64,000 bases of DNA from Rhodocyclaceae bacterium (GCA_016702335.1 JADJEF010000020.1:1178001-1242000), one strand, 5' to 3'; positions 54,490-63,621 are shown, counted from the first letter of the stretch. The notes: generated from the sequence alone by a model not told the origin. A program made the numbers and translations.

Positions 54490-55299
54490 CTAGACGAGAA
54501 ACAACCCGTGCAGCAGCTTGGCCAGTAGCAACAAAATCACACCGGCAAAGGCCTTCTTGAGCGTCGCCACTGGCAGCCGGTGCGCACATTTCGCCCCCAC
54601 GGGCGCCATCAGCACGCTGGCCAAAGCCGTCCCGCCCAGCGCTGGCAGGTAAATGAAGCCGAAACTGCCCTCGGGCAAGCCCCCGCCTTGCATGGCACCG
54701 TAACCGCTGATCATATAGCCCAACGTGCCTGCGGTCGCAATGGGCAGGCCGATGGCGGCCGAGGTGCCGATGGCGTTATGCATCTTGACGTTGCACCAGG
54801 TCATGAAGGGCACCGACAGCGAGCCGCCACCGATGGCGACCAGTGCCGAAATACCCCCGATGCCCGCGCCCACGCTGAACATGCCAGCCACGCCGGGCAA
54901 CTGGCGATGTGCCGCCGGTTTGATGTTGAGGATCATTTGTATCGCCACGTAGCTCATGAAAATGGCGAAGAAAATAGCCAGCGGTCGCGTGGGTATCAGC
55001 GCTGCCACTTGCGCGGCACTCAGCGTGCCGATCACGATCCCCGGTGCGATGGCGCGTACTACCGGCCAGAGCACCGCACCATGCTGATGGTGCGCGCGCA
55101 GACTGGAAATCGAGGTAAAGATAATGGTCGCCATCGAGGTGCCCAGCGCCAGATGCATGAGATGCGTATCGACAAAGCCCTGCGCCGCAAACATCATGGC
55201 CAGTACGGGCACCATGATCGCACCACCACCCACCCCCATCAAGCCGGCGAAGAAACCGGCAACGGCACCCAACGCCAGATAGGCGAGGAGCCAGCTCAT
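54490..55299 (-). CDS. TauE/SafE family sulfite/anion exporter
   Basis: A 269-residue inner-membrane exporter with about eight helices. The ATG at 55299 (MSWLLAYLALGAVAGFFAGLMGVGGG) is used; it overlaps the EVE gene stop by four bases. The two family repeats are GLMGVGGGAIMVPVLAMMF and ALVAIGGGSLSVPFMTWCN. Substrate could be sulfite, sulfonates or another organic anion. Confidence 0.92.
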   Translation of the reverse strand: MSWLLAYLALGAVAGFFAGLMGVGGGAIMVPVLAMMFAAQGFVDTHLMHLALGTSMATIIFTSISSLRAHHQHGAVLWPVVRAIAPGIVIGTLSAAQVAALIPTRPLAIFFAIFMSYVAIQMILNIKPAAHRQLPGVAGMFSVGAGIGGISALVAIGGGSLSVPFMTWCNVKMHNAIGTSAAIGLPIATAGTLGYMISGYGAMQGGGLPEGSFGFIYLPALGGTALASVLMAPVGAKCAHRLPVATLKKAFAGVILLLLAKLLHGLFLV

Positions 55300-55757
55300 T
55301 TCATCAGCTTGCTGACAATGAACTTCCATTCCGCGGGGTCCACTGGCGTGATCGAGAGGCGATTACCCCGCTGAAGAATGCGCAGGTGGGCTAACTCCGG
55401 ATGTGTGCGTAGCTCGTCGAGACTGACCAGTTTTGTCTTTTTTACAATGCGCACATCGACATTGACCCAGCGCGGATTTTCCGGAGTGGACTTGGCGTCG
55501 TAGTAAGGGCTGGCCGGGTCGAACTGCAGGCGGTCAGGGTAGGCCAGCTTGGCCACCTCGGCCAGACCGGCGATGCCCGGCTCCGGGCATGATGAATGAT
55601 AGAAAAACACGCCATCGCCAAGCTTCATCTGGTCACGCATGAAATTGCGCGCCTGATAGTTGCGTACGCCCCACCAGTCAACGGTTTGTCCGGGCATGGC
55701 GAGTACGTGGTCAATGCCGACCACGGACGGTTCGCTCTTCATGAGCCAGTAACGCAT
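55296..55757 (-). CDS. EVE domain protein
   Basis: A 153-residue PUA-fold protein of the EVE family, thought to bind modified bases in DNA or RNA. The ATG at 55757 with an upstream GGAG gives the standard start MRYWLMKSEPSVVGI. Other signatures are WWGVRNYQARNFMRDQMKLGDGVFFYHSSC and NPRWVNVDV. It is upstream of and coupled to the TauE gene. Confidence 0.92.
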   Translation of the reverse strand: MRYWLMKSEPSVVGIDHVLAMPGQTVDWWGVRNYQARNFMRDQMKLGDGVFFYHSSCPEPGIAGLAEVAKLAYPDRLQFDPASPYYDAKSTPENPRWVNVDVRIVKKTKLVSLDELRTHPELAHLRILQRGNRLSITPVDPAEWKFIVSKLMK

Positions 55758-55902
55758 CGCATTTCTCCAGCTTGTCGCAAGCGAACATTTAACCATTGCC
55801 GAAACAATCGCGACGCCGGTTTAGTGCGCACAGTCCACCCAGTAACAGCGACAGTGCCTAAATTGCCCTCATCAATCAGCCCGTCGAAACGCCCACCCCA
55901 CC

Positions 55903-56175
55903 ATGAACCCCACCGACCTGATCGGCAGCAAAGGCAATTATTCCGAAATGGAAGGCGCGCGCGTTTTGTTCCCGGTGCTGGGTGTGTTGTTTGCCATCAG
56001 CTGGGCGATCGTGCTTATGATCGGCATCACCCTCGGGGTGTCGCGCGAAGCGGCCTATGTTTCCTGGGCGGTGTTCGCGGTGTTTTCGCTGCTGTTTGGT
56101 TTGCGCCATTTTCGCTCCGCCATGCCGTTTTTGCTTGCCAGCGGCTTGATCGCTTTTGTCCCGATGCTGCTCTGA
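55903..56175 (+). CDS. Small membrane protein of unknown function
   Basis: 90 residues with two or three hydrophobic segments (VLFPVLGVLFAISWAIVLMIG; VSWAVFAVFSLLFG; FLLASGLIAFVPMLL). Not recognised. It ends just before a bidirectional hairpin at 56230-56259 that could terminate its transcript too. Confidence 0.6.
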   Translation: MNPTDLIGSKGNYSEMEGARVLFPVLGVLFAISWAIVLMIGITLGVSREAAYVSWAVFAVFSLLFGLRHFRSAMPFLLASGLIAFVPMLL

Positions 56176-56229
56176 ACTGCGGCGAGGTTTGCGCGCACGG
56201 CGGTTCAAAAAACTGCCGCAAAAAACAAC

Positions 56230-56259
56230 AAAGCCGATGGTGTGCTACCCATCGGCTTT
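56230..56259 (-). terminator. Rho-independent terminator of 6S RNA (possibly bidirectional)
   Basis: A perfect 11-bp stem AAAGCCGATGG / CCATCGGCTTT with an eight-base loop. In the minus direction it is followed by a T-rich run (GTTGTTTTTT), giving a good intrinsic terminator for the 6S RNA gene. Confidence 0.85.
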
Positions 56260-56267
56260 GTCAATTT

Positions 56268-56476
56268 AATTCCCCCGCGAGTGCCGTCCAGACCGGCATC
56301 CTGAACCGGGATTCAGGGAGGCTGCGTTCCTGCCGCTTCAGGTTCACCCGCGAGGGGCGATCACAACGGCGGCGTCTGGGGTCAGCAGCCAATGCCAAGA
56401 TGACATTGGTTCAAGGAATATATGGCCTTCGCAAACACTGCAGGGGAAACCTCGGTGAGACGGCCTCGCTGCGGAG
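56268..56476 (-). ncRNA. ssrS: 6S RNA
   Basis: The minus strand just downstream of zapA carries the landmarks of beta/gammaproteobacterial 6S RNA: a closing stem (GCGAGgCCGTC near the 5' end with GACGGcaCTCGC at the 3' end), the CCTGCAGTGTTTGCGAAGG segment, and CCTTGAACCA in the arm before the apical part. It binds the sigma-70 RNA polymerase by mimicking an open promoter. Ends are approximate. The zapA-ssrS order is the classic one. Confidence 0.8.
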
Positions 56477-56479
56477 GGG

Positions 56480-56788
56480 TCAGAACAGTTTTTCGTTCAG
56501 CTCCAACGCCGCAGTGATACGCGACTCGATGGACTTGATACTACGCCGAAGATTCTCGCTGTCAACGGGATTGCCCGAAGAATTTTGCGGAGCGAGGACC
56601 AACTCATGCGCCAGCTCAAGCGCCACCATGACGACCAGCTTTTCGCCCGAGCTGCGATTTTTTTCGCGCGCGCCGTTTAGTCGTGCGGTGAGCAATTCGA
56701 CTGCCGTTTCCAGAGAGGCACGCTCTGCCGGGGCGCAGGCGATGCGGTAGTCCTTGCCGAGAAGTTGAATGTCGAGGGTATCGCTCAT
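56480..56788 (-). CDS. zapA: Cell division protein ZapA
   Basis: A 102-residue FtsZ-ring stabiliser. It has a start (LDIQLLGKDYRIACAPAERASLETAVELLTARL) and a coiled-coil C-terminal half typical of ZapA. It follows a small coiled-coil gene (four-base gap) and precedes 6S RNA. Confidence 0.93.
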   Translation of the reverse strand: MSDTLDIQLLGKDYRIACAPAERASLETAVELLTARLNGAREKNRSSGEKLVVMVALELAHELVLAPQNSSGNPVDSENLRRSIKSIESRITAALELNEKLF

Positions 56789-56792
56789 GGGC

Positions 56793-57017
56793 TCAGGCGT
56801 CGGCAGGGAGTTGCGCTTTCAGTGCTTCAAGCCGGGCCGCCGCCATGTCAACGCGGTTGCGCAATTCGTCACGCTCCGCTTGCGCCTGGAGCAGGTGCTG
56901 ACGCATAACGATGTTTTCCTTGCGCAGGACTTCGTAGCGGTCGAGCAACTGGTCGACCCGGCGTGCGAGGTCGGAGAGGGCAGATGTAGCGAGATTCACG
57001 CGCTCAGTTTCTGACAA
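56793..57017 (-). CDS. ZapB-like small coiled-coil protein (TIGR02449-type)
   Basis: 74 residues, almost entirely coiled coil: DLARRVDQLLDRYEVLRKENIVMRQHLLQAQAERDELRNRVDMAAARLEALK. Such proteins lie upstream of zapA in many proteobacteria and are thought to act with it in the division ring. It is cotranscribed with zapA. Confidence 0.85.
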   Translation of the reverse strand: MSETERVNLATSALSDLARRVDQLLDRYEVLRKENIVMRQHLLQAQAERDELRNRVDMAAARLEALKAQLPADA

Positions 57018-57161
57018 AAACGCTTATTGGTCAAGCACAAGGAGAAGTATGCGCAAGTGCTTTGCGAACTTCGGGAAAGTTTCCCGTCACCACGGCAACC
57101 GGCGTTCGCTGGCTTGCCGTGGCGACAAACCCTGCCCGGAGCAGGCAAGGTTCATGGGGCA

Positions 57162-57962
57162 TCAAGCCAGGGAAATGCCGTAGCGCGCAAAGATATTGGC
57201 GTAGCCGGGTTCGCCGCGGAATTTGGCCATTGCTTTATCGAAAGCCGGCAGCAGCCCGACATGTTGCGACTGCTTATTGATCAGCAGTGTCCAGCCGATG
57301 TGGGAGAAGTCGTGCGGCAACATGAGAATTTCGTTCTTGGGCGGGGTGTCGCGCAGCAGTTTTTGCATCGTGATCACGTTGTCAACCACGATATCGCCTC
57401 GCCCCGCATCGAGCATTCGTGCGATGGTCTCGGTCGGTCCCAGCGCGTAGGTTCTGAAACTGGCGAAGTTCTCGGCAACCCAGCCGTTCCCGGCAAAGGA
57501 AATCAGCAGCGGGTCGAGACCACGCAAGTCATCTATGTTGCGCGCCAACCGCAGGGCGGGCAGCAGCGGGTTGTCGGCACGAACGAAGAGGCGAAAAGGA
57601 ACGCGCATCACATACTCCTGGCTGGGGGCGGCATAGTCCAGCCGTTCCTTGGTGGCCGTCGCACACAAGGCGTCGTGGGCTCCGGTTTGTACCAGGTACT
57701 GGGCGCGTTTCCACGGATAGCCGTAATGGTTCAGCGTGATACCCATCCGCTTGCCCAGCACCTCGTCGAGTATGTCGATGAGCAAACCCGCCATGCCATT
57801 GGCGCGCAAGAAACTGACCGGGTCGTAGTGCTCGGCATAGGCCAGACTGAGGGGGCTCGACCTCGGGGCGGCGAGCACCCCTGAGGCGCTGAGCGCAAAG
57901 CTGGCTTGCAGAAAATTACGTCTGGTCAGACCGGACATGGCCTTCCTCGGAAAGAAATCCAT
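57162..57962 (-). CDS. Periplasmic solute-binding protein with Tat-like signal
   Basis: About 266 residues from the ATG at 57962 (GGGAG upstream). The N-terminus has a Tat-like SGLTRRNFLQASFALSASGVLAA. The mature part is an SBP_bac_3-type domain (MAGLLIDILDEVLGKRMG, RMLDAGRGDIVVDN). The C-terminus is FDKAMAKFRGEPGYANIFARYGI. No permease or ATPase is near. Tat export would be unusual for this class and suggests folding, or binding of a cofactor-like ligand, before export. Confidence 0.78.
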   Translation of the reverse strand: MDFFPRKAMSGLTRRNFLQASFALSASGVLAAPRSSPLSLAYAEHYDPVSFLRANGMAGLLIDILDEVLGKRMGITLNHYGYPWKRAQYLVQTGAHDALCATATKERLDYAAPSQEYVMRVPFRLFVRADNPLLPALRLARNIDDLRGLDPLLISFAGNGWVAENFASFRTYALGPTETIARMLDAGRGDIVVDNVITMQKLLRDTPPKNEILMLPHDFSHIGWTLLINKQSQHVGLLPAFDKAMAKFRGEPGYANIFARYGISLA

Positions 57963-58044
57963 CGCACACTCCCATGGTAGTTCAATAAGGGTCGTCGTCA
58001 AAGTAGTAGCCCGGCAAACGTGCTAGCATCCGCGCCCTGTTCGC

Positions 58045-58200
58045 GGTGCCTGAAGACGTCATGTACGAAGGTGAAACGGGAAATGGGTGTAATCCCCATG
58101 CTGCCCCCGCAACGGTAAAGGAGTGCGGTTCGTCACAAAGGCCACTGGAGAGTATCCGGGAAGGCGGCGAACAAAACTCCCGAGCCCGGAGACCGGCCAC
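58045..58200 (+). promoter_or_regulatory. Cobalamin riboswitch
   Basis: Upstream of the TonB receptor: GGTGCC at 58045, GAAACGGGAA, the B12 box GCTGCCCCCGCAACGGTAA, GCCACTGG, and CCCGGAGACCGGCC at the 3' side. This is the AdoCbl aptamer; B12 binding should reduce expression of the gene downstream. Ends are approximate. Confidence 0.93.
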
Positions 58201-58218
58201 GGACAGACCACTTGGAAA

Positions 58219-58256
58219 CGCTGCGGGGAGGCAGTGTTCGGTCGCTGCCCGCAGCG
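58219..58256 (+). promoter_or_regulatory. Expression-platform hairpin of the cobalamin riboswitch
   Basis: Perfect 9-bp stem CGCTGCGGG / CCCGCAGCG about 20 bases past the aptamer. No T-run follows, so it may act as a translational or Rho-linked switch rather than a plain terminator. The ATG is 76 bases further on. Confidence 0.55.
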
Positions 58257-58331
58257 CTCGCCTACTCCTTTCCGACGTTTCCGTTCGCACTGTCATTAGG
58301 CCTGCGGGGACGCTGGCCGGAAAGGAACATT

Positions 58332-60335
58332 ATGTTTAGTCATCGTTCGAAGGTGGCCATTGCTTTGGCCACTGCATTTGCAGCACCCATGGCTTTCGCC
58401 GAGACCGTGGAGACTGTGGTCGTCACAGCTACCCGTTTTCAGTCGGCGGGCAACGAGCAGCCGATTGCTGCACAGGTGATCACCGCTGATGAGATCGCTG
58501 AAAGCTCAGCAACGACCGTCTCAGAGGTATTGAGCAAGCTAGGCGGAGTGCACACGCGAATTAACTTTTCTGGTGTCCCGGATAGCCCGATTGATTTGCG
58601 CGGCTTTGGGATGACGGGAGATCAAAACACGCTGGTGCTGATTAACGGTCAGCGCATTTCGGAGAATGAGTCGACGACGGCGCGGATCTCCGCAATCCCG
58701 GTTGGGAGCATCAAGCGGATTGAGATACTTCGAGGCGCGGGGGCTGTGCTCTATGGCGGCGGCGCCACAGCGGGCACCATCAACATCATCACCAAGTCAC
58801 CGAGCGAGCCGGGTTTGGGTGGGGGTGCTTCGGTTCTGACTGGTAGCCATGGGTTACGCGACATGCGCGGCGCGCTTCAATACGCGGATGGGATGTTGGG
58901 GCTGAGCCTGAGTGCGCAGCGCTATGAGAATGACAATTATCGAGATAACAATCGTGCCGTGCAGGATGCCGTGAACGGCGAGGTGAGTTTGCGGAACGGC
59001 GATGACTTCATCGCTTTGAGTTTCAATGCGGATGAGCAGAAGGCAAGGCTTCCTGGGGCGCGCACCGAGGCACAGCTGAAATCTGACCCGCGAGGAACCT
59101 CGATGCCCAATGACTACGCTGATAGTGATCAGCAAATCTATGCGCTGCGGGGTGAGAAGCGATTCGATGAGATCACTCTGGCTATGGACATAGGGCACAG
59201 AAAAAAGGATAGCGAGTTCCTTGCAGATTCTCGCTCCGGCGCTGATTTCGATACCACGCTGACAACCAGCAACATTGCGGTCACCAGTATTTCACCGAGG
59301 GTTCTGTGGTCAACAAAGGTGTTTGGCATCGATAACAAGCTAACCGTGGGGGGAGACTGGAGCGATTGGGACTATGAGCGCTTGGCGATAAACAATGGCT
59401 CGTTTTTCGGTTTCCCCTACGGAAGTACCCGAGATGAGAAGGGTGCGCAGAAAAATCAGGCGGTGTACCTTAGGGATGAGATGCAATTTGCCACGGGAAC
59501 GCGGGTGAGCGTCGGGGCGAGACGGGAGAAGGTTGAGCAGACTTACGAGGATGCGGGGTTTCCAGTCGCCAAAAAGTCGGACAGTCGAAAGCTTTCTGCC
59601 TCGGAGTTTGCGGTGCAGCAAGACCTTGTCGGCGGCGCGTCTGTATATGGTCGGATTGGGCGTAGTTTTCGTGTGGCGAACGTTGACGAGAACCGCTGCT
59701 TTGGGGCACCGTGCCGACCCTTCCTGGAGCCTCAAAAATCGAAGGAGAAGGAAGTCGGCGTGCAGTGGAAAGGTCGCGGTGCAGACGCGCGCGTCAGCTT
59801 TTTTGACATCGATCTAAACGACGAACTCCACTTCAACCCGTTCACTTTTTCAACCACAAATCTGCCGCCAACACGGCGCCATGGCTTCGAGATCGAGGGG
59901 CGCTGGGCAATAGGGAAAGATTTTGAACTGGGTGGGCGCTATGCGAGAACAAGAGCTACATTCCGTGACGGAAGTATTGCAGGATTCGATGTCAGAGGTA
60001 ACGCGGTGCCGCTTGTACCTAATGAGCGTATCGGCCTTGACGCAGGATGGCAGGTGGCCGAGGCGACAAGGATTGGTTTGAATGTCTCTTATGTTGGCGA
60101 GCAACGGTATGACAACGATCAGCGAAACCGCTTCCGTAAAATGCCGAGCTACACGGTAACCGACCTTAAATTGAGTCACGATTACGACAAGTGGCGCTTC
60201 ACAGGGGGTATCAACAACCTGTTCGAGGAAGAGTACTACTCGTACGGGATCGTCAACGGGGCTGCTACGTCGTTCAATGCGTATCCCGAGGACCCGAGAA
60301 GGACCACCTATGTGAGTGCCGAGTATCGGTTCTAG
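58332..60335 (+). CDS. btuB: TonB-dependent receptor, probable B12 transporter (BtuB-like)
   Basis: A 667-residue outer-membrane receptor: a signal peptide (KVAIALATAFAAPMAFA), TonB box (ETVVVTATRF), plug domain (VSEVLSKLGGVHTRINFSG, NTLVLINGQRI) and a long beta barrel ending YVSAEYRF. The ATG at 58332 is used; the ORF extension to 58212 overlaps the riboswitch hairpin. The riboswitch and the cob genes downstream point to cobalamin as ligand. Base composition in 58400-60300 seems lower in G+C than its neighbours, suggesting transfer or exchange of the receptor. Confidence 0.88.
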   Translation: MFSHRSKVAIALATAFAAPMAFAETVETVVVTATRFQSAGNEQPIAAQVITADEIAESSATTVSEVLSKLGGVHTRINFSGVPDSPIDLRGFGMTGDQNTLVLINGQRISENESTTARISAIPVGSIKRIEILRGAGAVLYGGGATAGTINIITKSPSEPGLGGGASVLTGSHGLRDMRGALQYADGMLGLSLSAQRYENDNYRDNNRAVQDAVNGEVSLRNGDDFIALSFNADEQKARLPGARTEAQLKSDPRGTSMPNDYADSDQQIYALRGEKRFDEITLAMDIGHRKKDSEFLADSRSGADFDTTLTTSNIAVTSISPRVLWSTKVFGIDNKLTVGGDWSDWDYERLAINNGSFFGFPYGSTRDEKGAQKNQAVYLRDEMQFATGTRVSVGARREKVEQTYEDAGFPVAKKSDSRKLSASEFAVQQDLVGGASVYGRIGRSFRVANVDENRCFGAPCRPFLEPQKSKEKEVGVQWKGRGADARVSFFDIDLNDELHFNPFTFSTTNLPPTRRHGFEIEGRWAIGKDFELGGRYARTRATFRDGSIAGFDVRGNAVPLVPNERIGLDAGWQVAEATRIGLNVSYVGEQRYDNDQRNRFRKMPSYTVTDLKLSHDYDKWRFTGGINNLFEEEYYSYGIVNGAATSFNAYPEDPRRTTYVSAEYRF

Positions 60336-60373
60336 TAGGTAAGTGCCATCTTAACGAGGCAGGGTATGACGTT

Positions 60374-61264
60374 TTGAGACGTGGTATCGTTGTTTTTGTT
60401 GTCATTCTGGTCTGGGTCGGGGTACTCCGCGCCCAGACCATACGCTCGCCCGAAGCCGTGTCTGGGCTGGCTAGCAGACCCGCGCCCGCGCAACGCATCG
60501 TCAGCCTCGCCCCCCACGCCACCGAACTGGTCTACTCCCTCGGCCTGGGCGAGCGGATTGTGGGGGCGGACGAGTCCTCGAACTACCCGGCCCCGGCCTT
60601 GCGCATTCCGCGCATTGGCCGTGCCGGGGCGCTTGATATTGAGCGCATTGTGGCGCTCAAGCCGGATTTGGTGATTGCGTGGGGTAGCGGGAATGTGGCC
60701 GGTCAGGTGGCGCAGTTGCGCCGCCTTGGCCTGAATGTGTTCACCAGCGAGCCATCCCGTCTCGACGAAATAGCGGTAGAACTGCGGCACCTGGCGGCAC
60801 TGGGTGGCGTAAGTGCTCGCGGTGAGCGGGTCGCGGGCGAATTTGAGCAGGGGCTGGCGGAACTGCGCCTGCGCTATCAGGCGAAAGCACCCGTCAGCGT
60901 CTTCTACCAGATCTGGCATGAACCGCTGATGACCGTTAACCAGCAGCACAGTATCAGCGCGGTCATACGCCTGTGCGGCGGGCGCAATGTCTTCGCCGGC
61001 TTGAGCAACATCGCGCCGACGGTGAATATCGAAGCCGTGCTGCGCGCCGACCCGCAGATGATTATCGGCAGCGGCTCGGACGACACCCGCCCGCAATGGC
61101 TCGACGACTGGCGGCGCTGGCCGCAGTTGCGCGCGGTCAAGGCCAATGCGCTGGTCGATGTGCCGCCCGATCTGATGCAGCGTCCTACCGTGCGCATGCT
61201 CGAAGGGGCCCGCCGTGTCTGCGCGGCGATTGACCACGTTCGTACCCGGAACCTGACACCATGA
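60374..61264 (+). CDS. btuF: Cobalamin-binding periplasmic protein BtuF-like
   Basis: About 296 residues of the class III binding-protein fold. The TTG at 60374 is the best start: the frame is open further up but only this gives a compact signal peptide ([17 protein letters not shown]). Motifs [30 protein letters not shown] and [15 protein letters not shown] match BtuF/FecB-type proteins. It is followed directly by cobT (four-base overlap). An ABC permease is not in the window. Confidence 0.87.
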   Translation: MRRGIVVFVVILVWVGVLRAQTIRSPEAVSGLASRPAPAQRIVSLAPHATELVYSLGLGERIVGADESSNYPAPALRIPRIGRAGALDIERIVALKPDLVIAWGSGNVAGQVAQLRRLGLNVFTSEPSRLDEIAVELRHLAALGGVSARGERVAGEFEQGLAELRLRYQAKAPVSVFYQIWHEPLMTVNQQHSISAVIRLCGGRNVFAGLSNIAPTVNIEAVLRADPQMIIGSGSDDTRPQWLDDWRRWPQLRAVKANALVDVPPDLMQRPTVRMLEGARRVCAAIDHVRTRNLTP

Positions 61265-62304
61265 ATATTCAGCCCGTCCCCGCACTGGAGCGCTCGCGCC
61301 GCGACGAGTTTCAGGCCTGCATCGACCAGAAAACCAAGCCACCCGGCAGTCTGGGCCGGCTGGAAGCGCTCGCCTTGCAGATTGCGCTGATTCAGGGCAG
61401 CCCCACGCCACAGCTGTGCCACCCGCACCTGCTGGTCTGTGCCGGCGATCACGGCGCTGCGCGCGCCTGTGTCTCGGCCTATCCGCAGGAGGTGACCTGG
61501 CAGATGGTGGAGAACTTTCTCGCCGGCGGCGCGGCGATCAATGCCTTTACCCGCGTGGCAGGCATGCAACTGGTGGTGGTCGATACCGGGGTGGCGCATG
61601 CGTTTGGCGAGCGGCCGGGGCTGGTAAGTCGGCAAGTCGGCGCTGGTGGTACGGCGTCTTACCTCGAAGGCGCGGCCATGACGCGTGCGCAGTGCGAGCA
61701 GGCCATGGCGAATGGCGCCGAACTGGCGGCCGGGTTCGCCCAGCGTGGCTGCAACGTACTCGGGTTGGGCGAGATGGGCATCGGCAACACGGCCTCCGCC
61801 TCATTGCTCACGCATTGCCTGACCGGGCGCGCGCTGGTCGATGTGGTGGGGCGCGGTACCGGGCTCGACGATGCCGGCGTGGCGCGCAAGCGCGACTTGC
61901 TGGCGATGGCACTGGCCCGCTACGACGGGGCGCATGACGATGCGCTGGCCGTACTGACCCAGTTCGGCGGTTTCGAGATCGCGACGCTGGTCGGCGCCAT
62001 GCTTGAAGCGGCACGGCAACGCATGCTGCTGCTGATCGATGGCTTTATTGTCACCGCTGCCTTGCTGGTGGCGCATCGTCTGGCACCACAAATACTAGAT
62101 TACTGCGTGTTTGCCCACCGCTCGGGCGAAGCCGGCCATGTGCATCAGCATGACTTTCTGGGCGTGACGCCCCTGCTCGATCTTGGCTTGCGTTTGGGCG
62201 AAGGCACCGGTGCGACGCTGGCCTACCCGCTGGTGCAGGCGGCGTGCGCCTTCATGACTGACATGGCCAGCTTTGCTGACGCTGGCGTGAGCGCGAAAGT
62301 CTGA
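61261..62304 (+). CDS. cobT: Nicotinate-nucleotide-dimethylbenzimidazole phosphoribosyltransferase
   Basis: A 347-residue enzyme that activates the lower ligand base of cobalamin. Key segments: [51 protein letters not shown] and the catalytic-Glu region [12 protein letters not shown]. Repeat copy O lies at residues about 124-133 and encodes [10 protein letters not shown] where relatives have a segment ending GTA-like before the conserved AMT. The product keeps normal length. Confidence 0.95.
   Translation: MNIQPVPALERSRRDEFQACIDQKTKPPGSLGRLEALALQIALIQGSPTPQLCHPHLLVCAGDHGAARACVSAYPQEVTWQMVENFLAGGAAINAFTRVAGMQLVVVDTGVAHAFGERPGLVSRQVGAGGTASYLEGAAMTRAQCEQAMANGAELAAGFAQRGCNVLGLGEMGIGNTASASLLTHCLTGRALVDVVGRGTGLDDAGVARKRDLLAMALARYDGAHDDALAVLTQFGGFEIATLVGAMLEAARQRMLLLIDGFIVTAALLVAHRLAPQILDYCVFAHRSGEAGHVHQHDFLGVTPLLDLGLRLGEGTGATLAYPLVQAACAFMTDMASFADAGVSAKV
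61630..61658 (+). repeat. 29-bp dispersed repeat, copy O (inside cobT)
   Basis: CGGCAAGTCGGCGCTGGT, spacer GGT, ACGGCGTC. On the coding strand it encodes [10 protein letters not shown], a frame different from copy D. Confidence 0.88.
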
Positions 62305-63089
62305 TGCGCGCTGCCCTCAAGCGAGAGCTGGAAGCCTTCTTTGGCGCGCTGCGTTTCTTCACCCGTATTCCCGTACCGGCCTGGGTGGGGCATTCGCAGG
62401 CGCAGCTCGATCGCGCGTCGCGCTACTTTCCGCTGGTCGGCGTCATCGTGGGGGCCATCGGCGCGGGCGTGACCGAAGCAGCGGCGCTGGTGCTGCCCGT
62501 CTCATTGGCCATCTTGCTCGGCATGGTGGCAACGGTGTTGGCCACCGGTGCGTTTCATGAAGACGGACTGGCCGACACCTGCGATGGCATGGGTGGCGGC
62601 TGGGACACGTTGCAGGTGCTGAGCATCATGAAAGACTCGCGCATCGGCAGCTATGGGGCGGTGGGCGTGGTGCTGGTGCTGCTGTTCAAGTTCACCGCGC
62701 TGGTGGAAATCGATCATGAATTTGGTCCGCCGATGCTGATGTGGGCGCTGATTGCCGGGCATGCCGTGTCGCGCTGTGGGCCGGTATTGCTGATGCGTTG
62801 GCTGGACTATGTGCGCGAGGACGAAACTGCCAAGTCCAAGCCGCTGGCCAAGGCCATCGACAACACCGGCCTGGCCGTGGCTCTGCTATGCGGTGGCGCA
62901 CCTTGCCTTCTGCTGTCCATCCCGATGGCTGTCGCGCTGATGGGCGTGGCAGCCGTTGTGTTAACCAGCACGCTCTGCGCGCGCTACTTTCGCGGCCGGA
63001 TTGGCGGCTACACCGGCGATTGTCTGGGCGCGACGCAGCAACTGTCGGAAGTGGCCTTCTACACCGGAGTGTTGTGCAGCTTTACCTGA
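62304..63089 (+). CDS. cobS: Adenosylcobinamide-GDP ribazoletransferase
   Basis: A 261-residue inner-membrane enzyme that joins the ribazole to GDP-cobinamide. The family signature AFHEDGLADTCDGMGGG is present, and several transmembrane helices follow. It starts at the last base of the cobT stop and overlaps the downstream cobC. Confidence 0.94.
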   Translation: MRAALKRELEAFFGALRFFTRIPVPAWVGHSQAQLDRASRYFPLVGVIVGAIGAGVTEAAALVLPVSLAILLGMVATVLATGAFHEDGLADTCDGMGGGWDTLQVLSIMKDSRIGSYGAVGVVLVLLFKFTALVEIDHEFGPPMLMWALIAGHAVSRCGPVLLMRWLDYVREDETAKSKPLAKAIDNTGLAVALLCGGAPCLLLSIPMAVALMGVAAVVLTSTLCARYFRGRIGGYTGDCLGATQQLSEVAFYTGVLCSFT

Positions 63090-63604
63090 TCCGCCATCCA
63101 CTGCCGGCGGTCGCGTCGGGCATCTGTTACGGACAAACTGATCTGGCCGTGGCGCAGGGTGGGTATGCGCTGGAAAAACTGGCCAGCGATTTACGCCGCC
63201 AACTGCCGGCAGGCGCACGCTTCTTCAGCAGCCCCCTGCAGCGGTGCAGGGCACTGGCCGAACGGTTGCACGCCGACGTGAGCATCGACAGCCGGCTGCA
63301 GGAAATGAACTTCGGTACGTGGGAAATGCAGCCTTGGTCGGCGATTCCACGCGAGCAACTGGATGCCTGGGCGGCTGACCCGATCCATTTCCGGCCCCCG
63401 AACGGCGAAGCCCCCGGGGCGTTACGCGAACGGGTATTGGCCTTCGTGGCCGAGCAGCGTGAGCACAAGCACCGCGATATCGCGCTTGTGACGCACGCCG
63501 GTGTGATCAAGGTGCTGGTCGGGCACGTAGAGGGCCTGGCCGACAAAGACTGGCTGGCCTTGTCGGTGGGCTTTGGCAGCCTGACCCGATTGAGCATCGA
63601 CTGA
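63074..63604 (+). CDS. cobC: Alpha-ribazole phosphatase-like histidine phosphatase
   Basis: About 176 residues of the phosphoglycerate-mutase fold. The GTG at 63074 overlaps cobS by 16 bases and gives the start VQLYLIRHPLPAVASG, with RHP in place of the usual RHG. Later motifs are FFSSPLQRCRALAERL, EMNFGTWEMQPW and ALVTHAGVIKVL with the second His. Likely removes the phosphate of alpha-ribazole-5'-P or of adenosylcobalamin-5'-P. Confidence 0.88.
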   Translation: MQLYLIRHPLPAVASGICYGQTDLAVAQGGYALEKLASDLRRQLPAGARFFSSPLQRCRALAERLHADVSIDSRLQEMNFGTWEMQPWSAIPREQLDAWAADPIHFRPPNGEAPGALRERVLAFVAEQREHKHRDIALVTHAGVIKVLVGHVEGLADKDWLALSVGFGSLTRLSID

Positions 63605-63621
63605 CTCCCGCCCGCGCCGGT

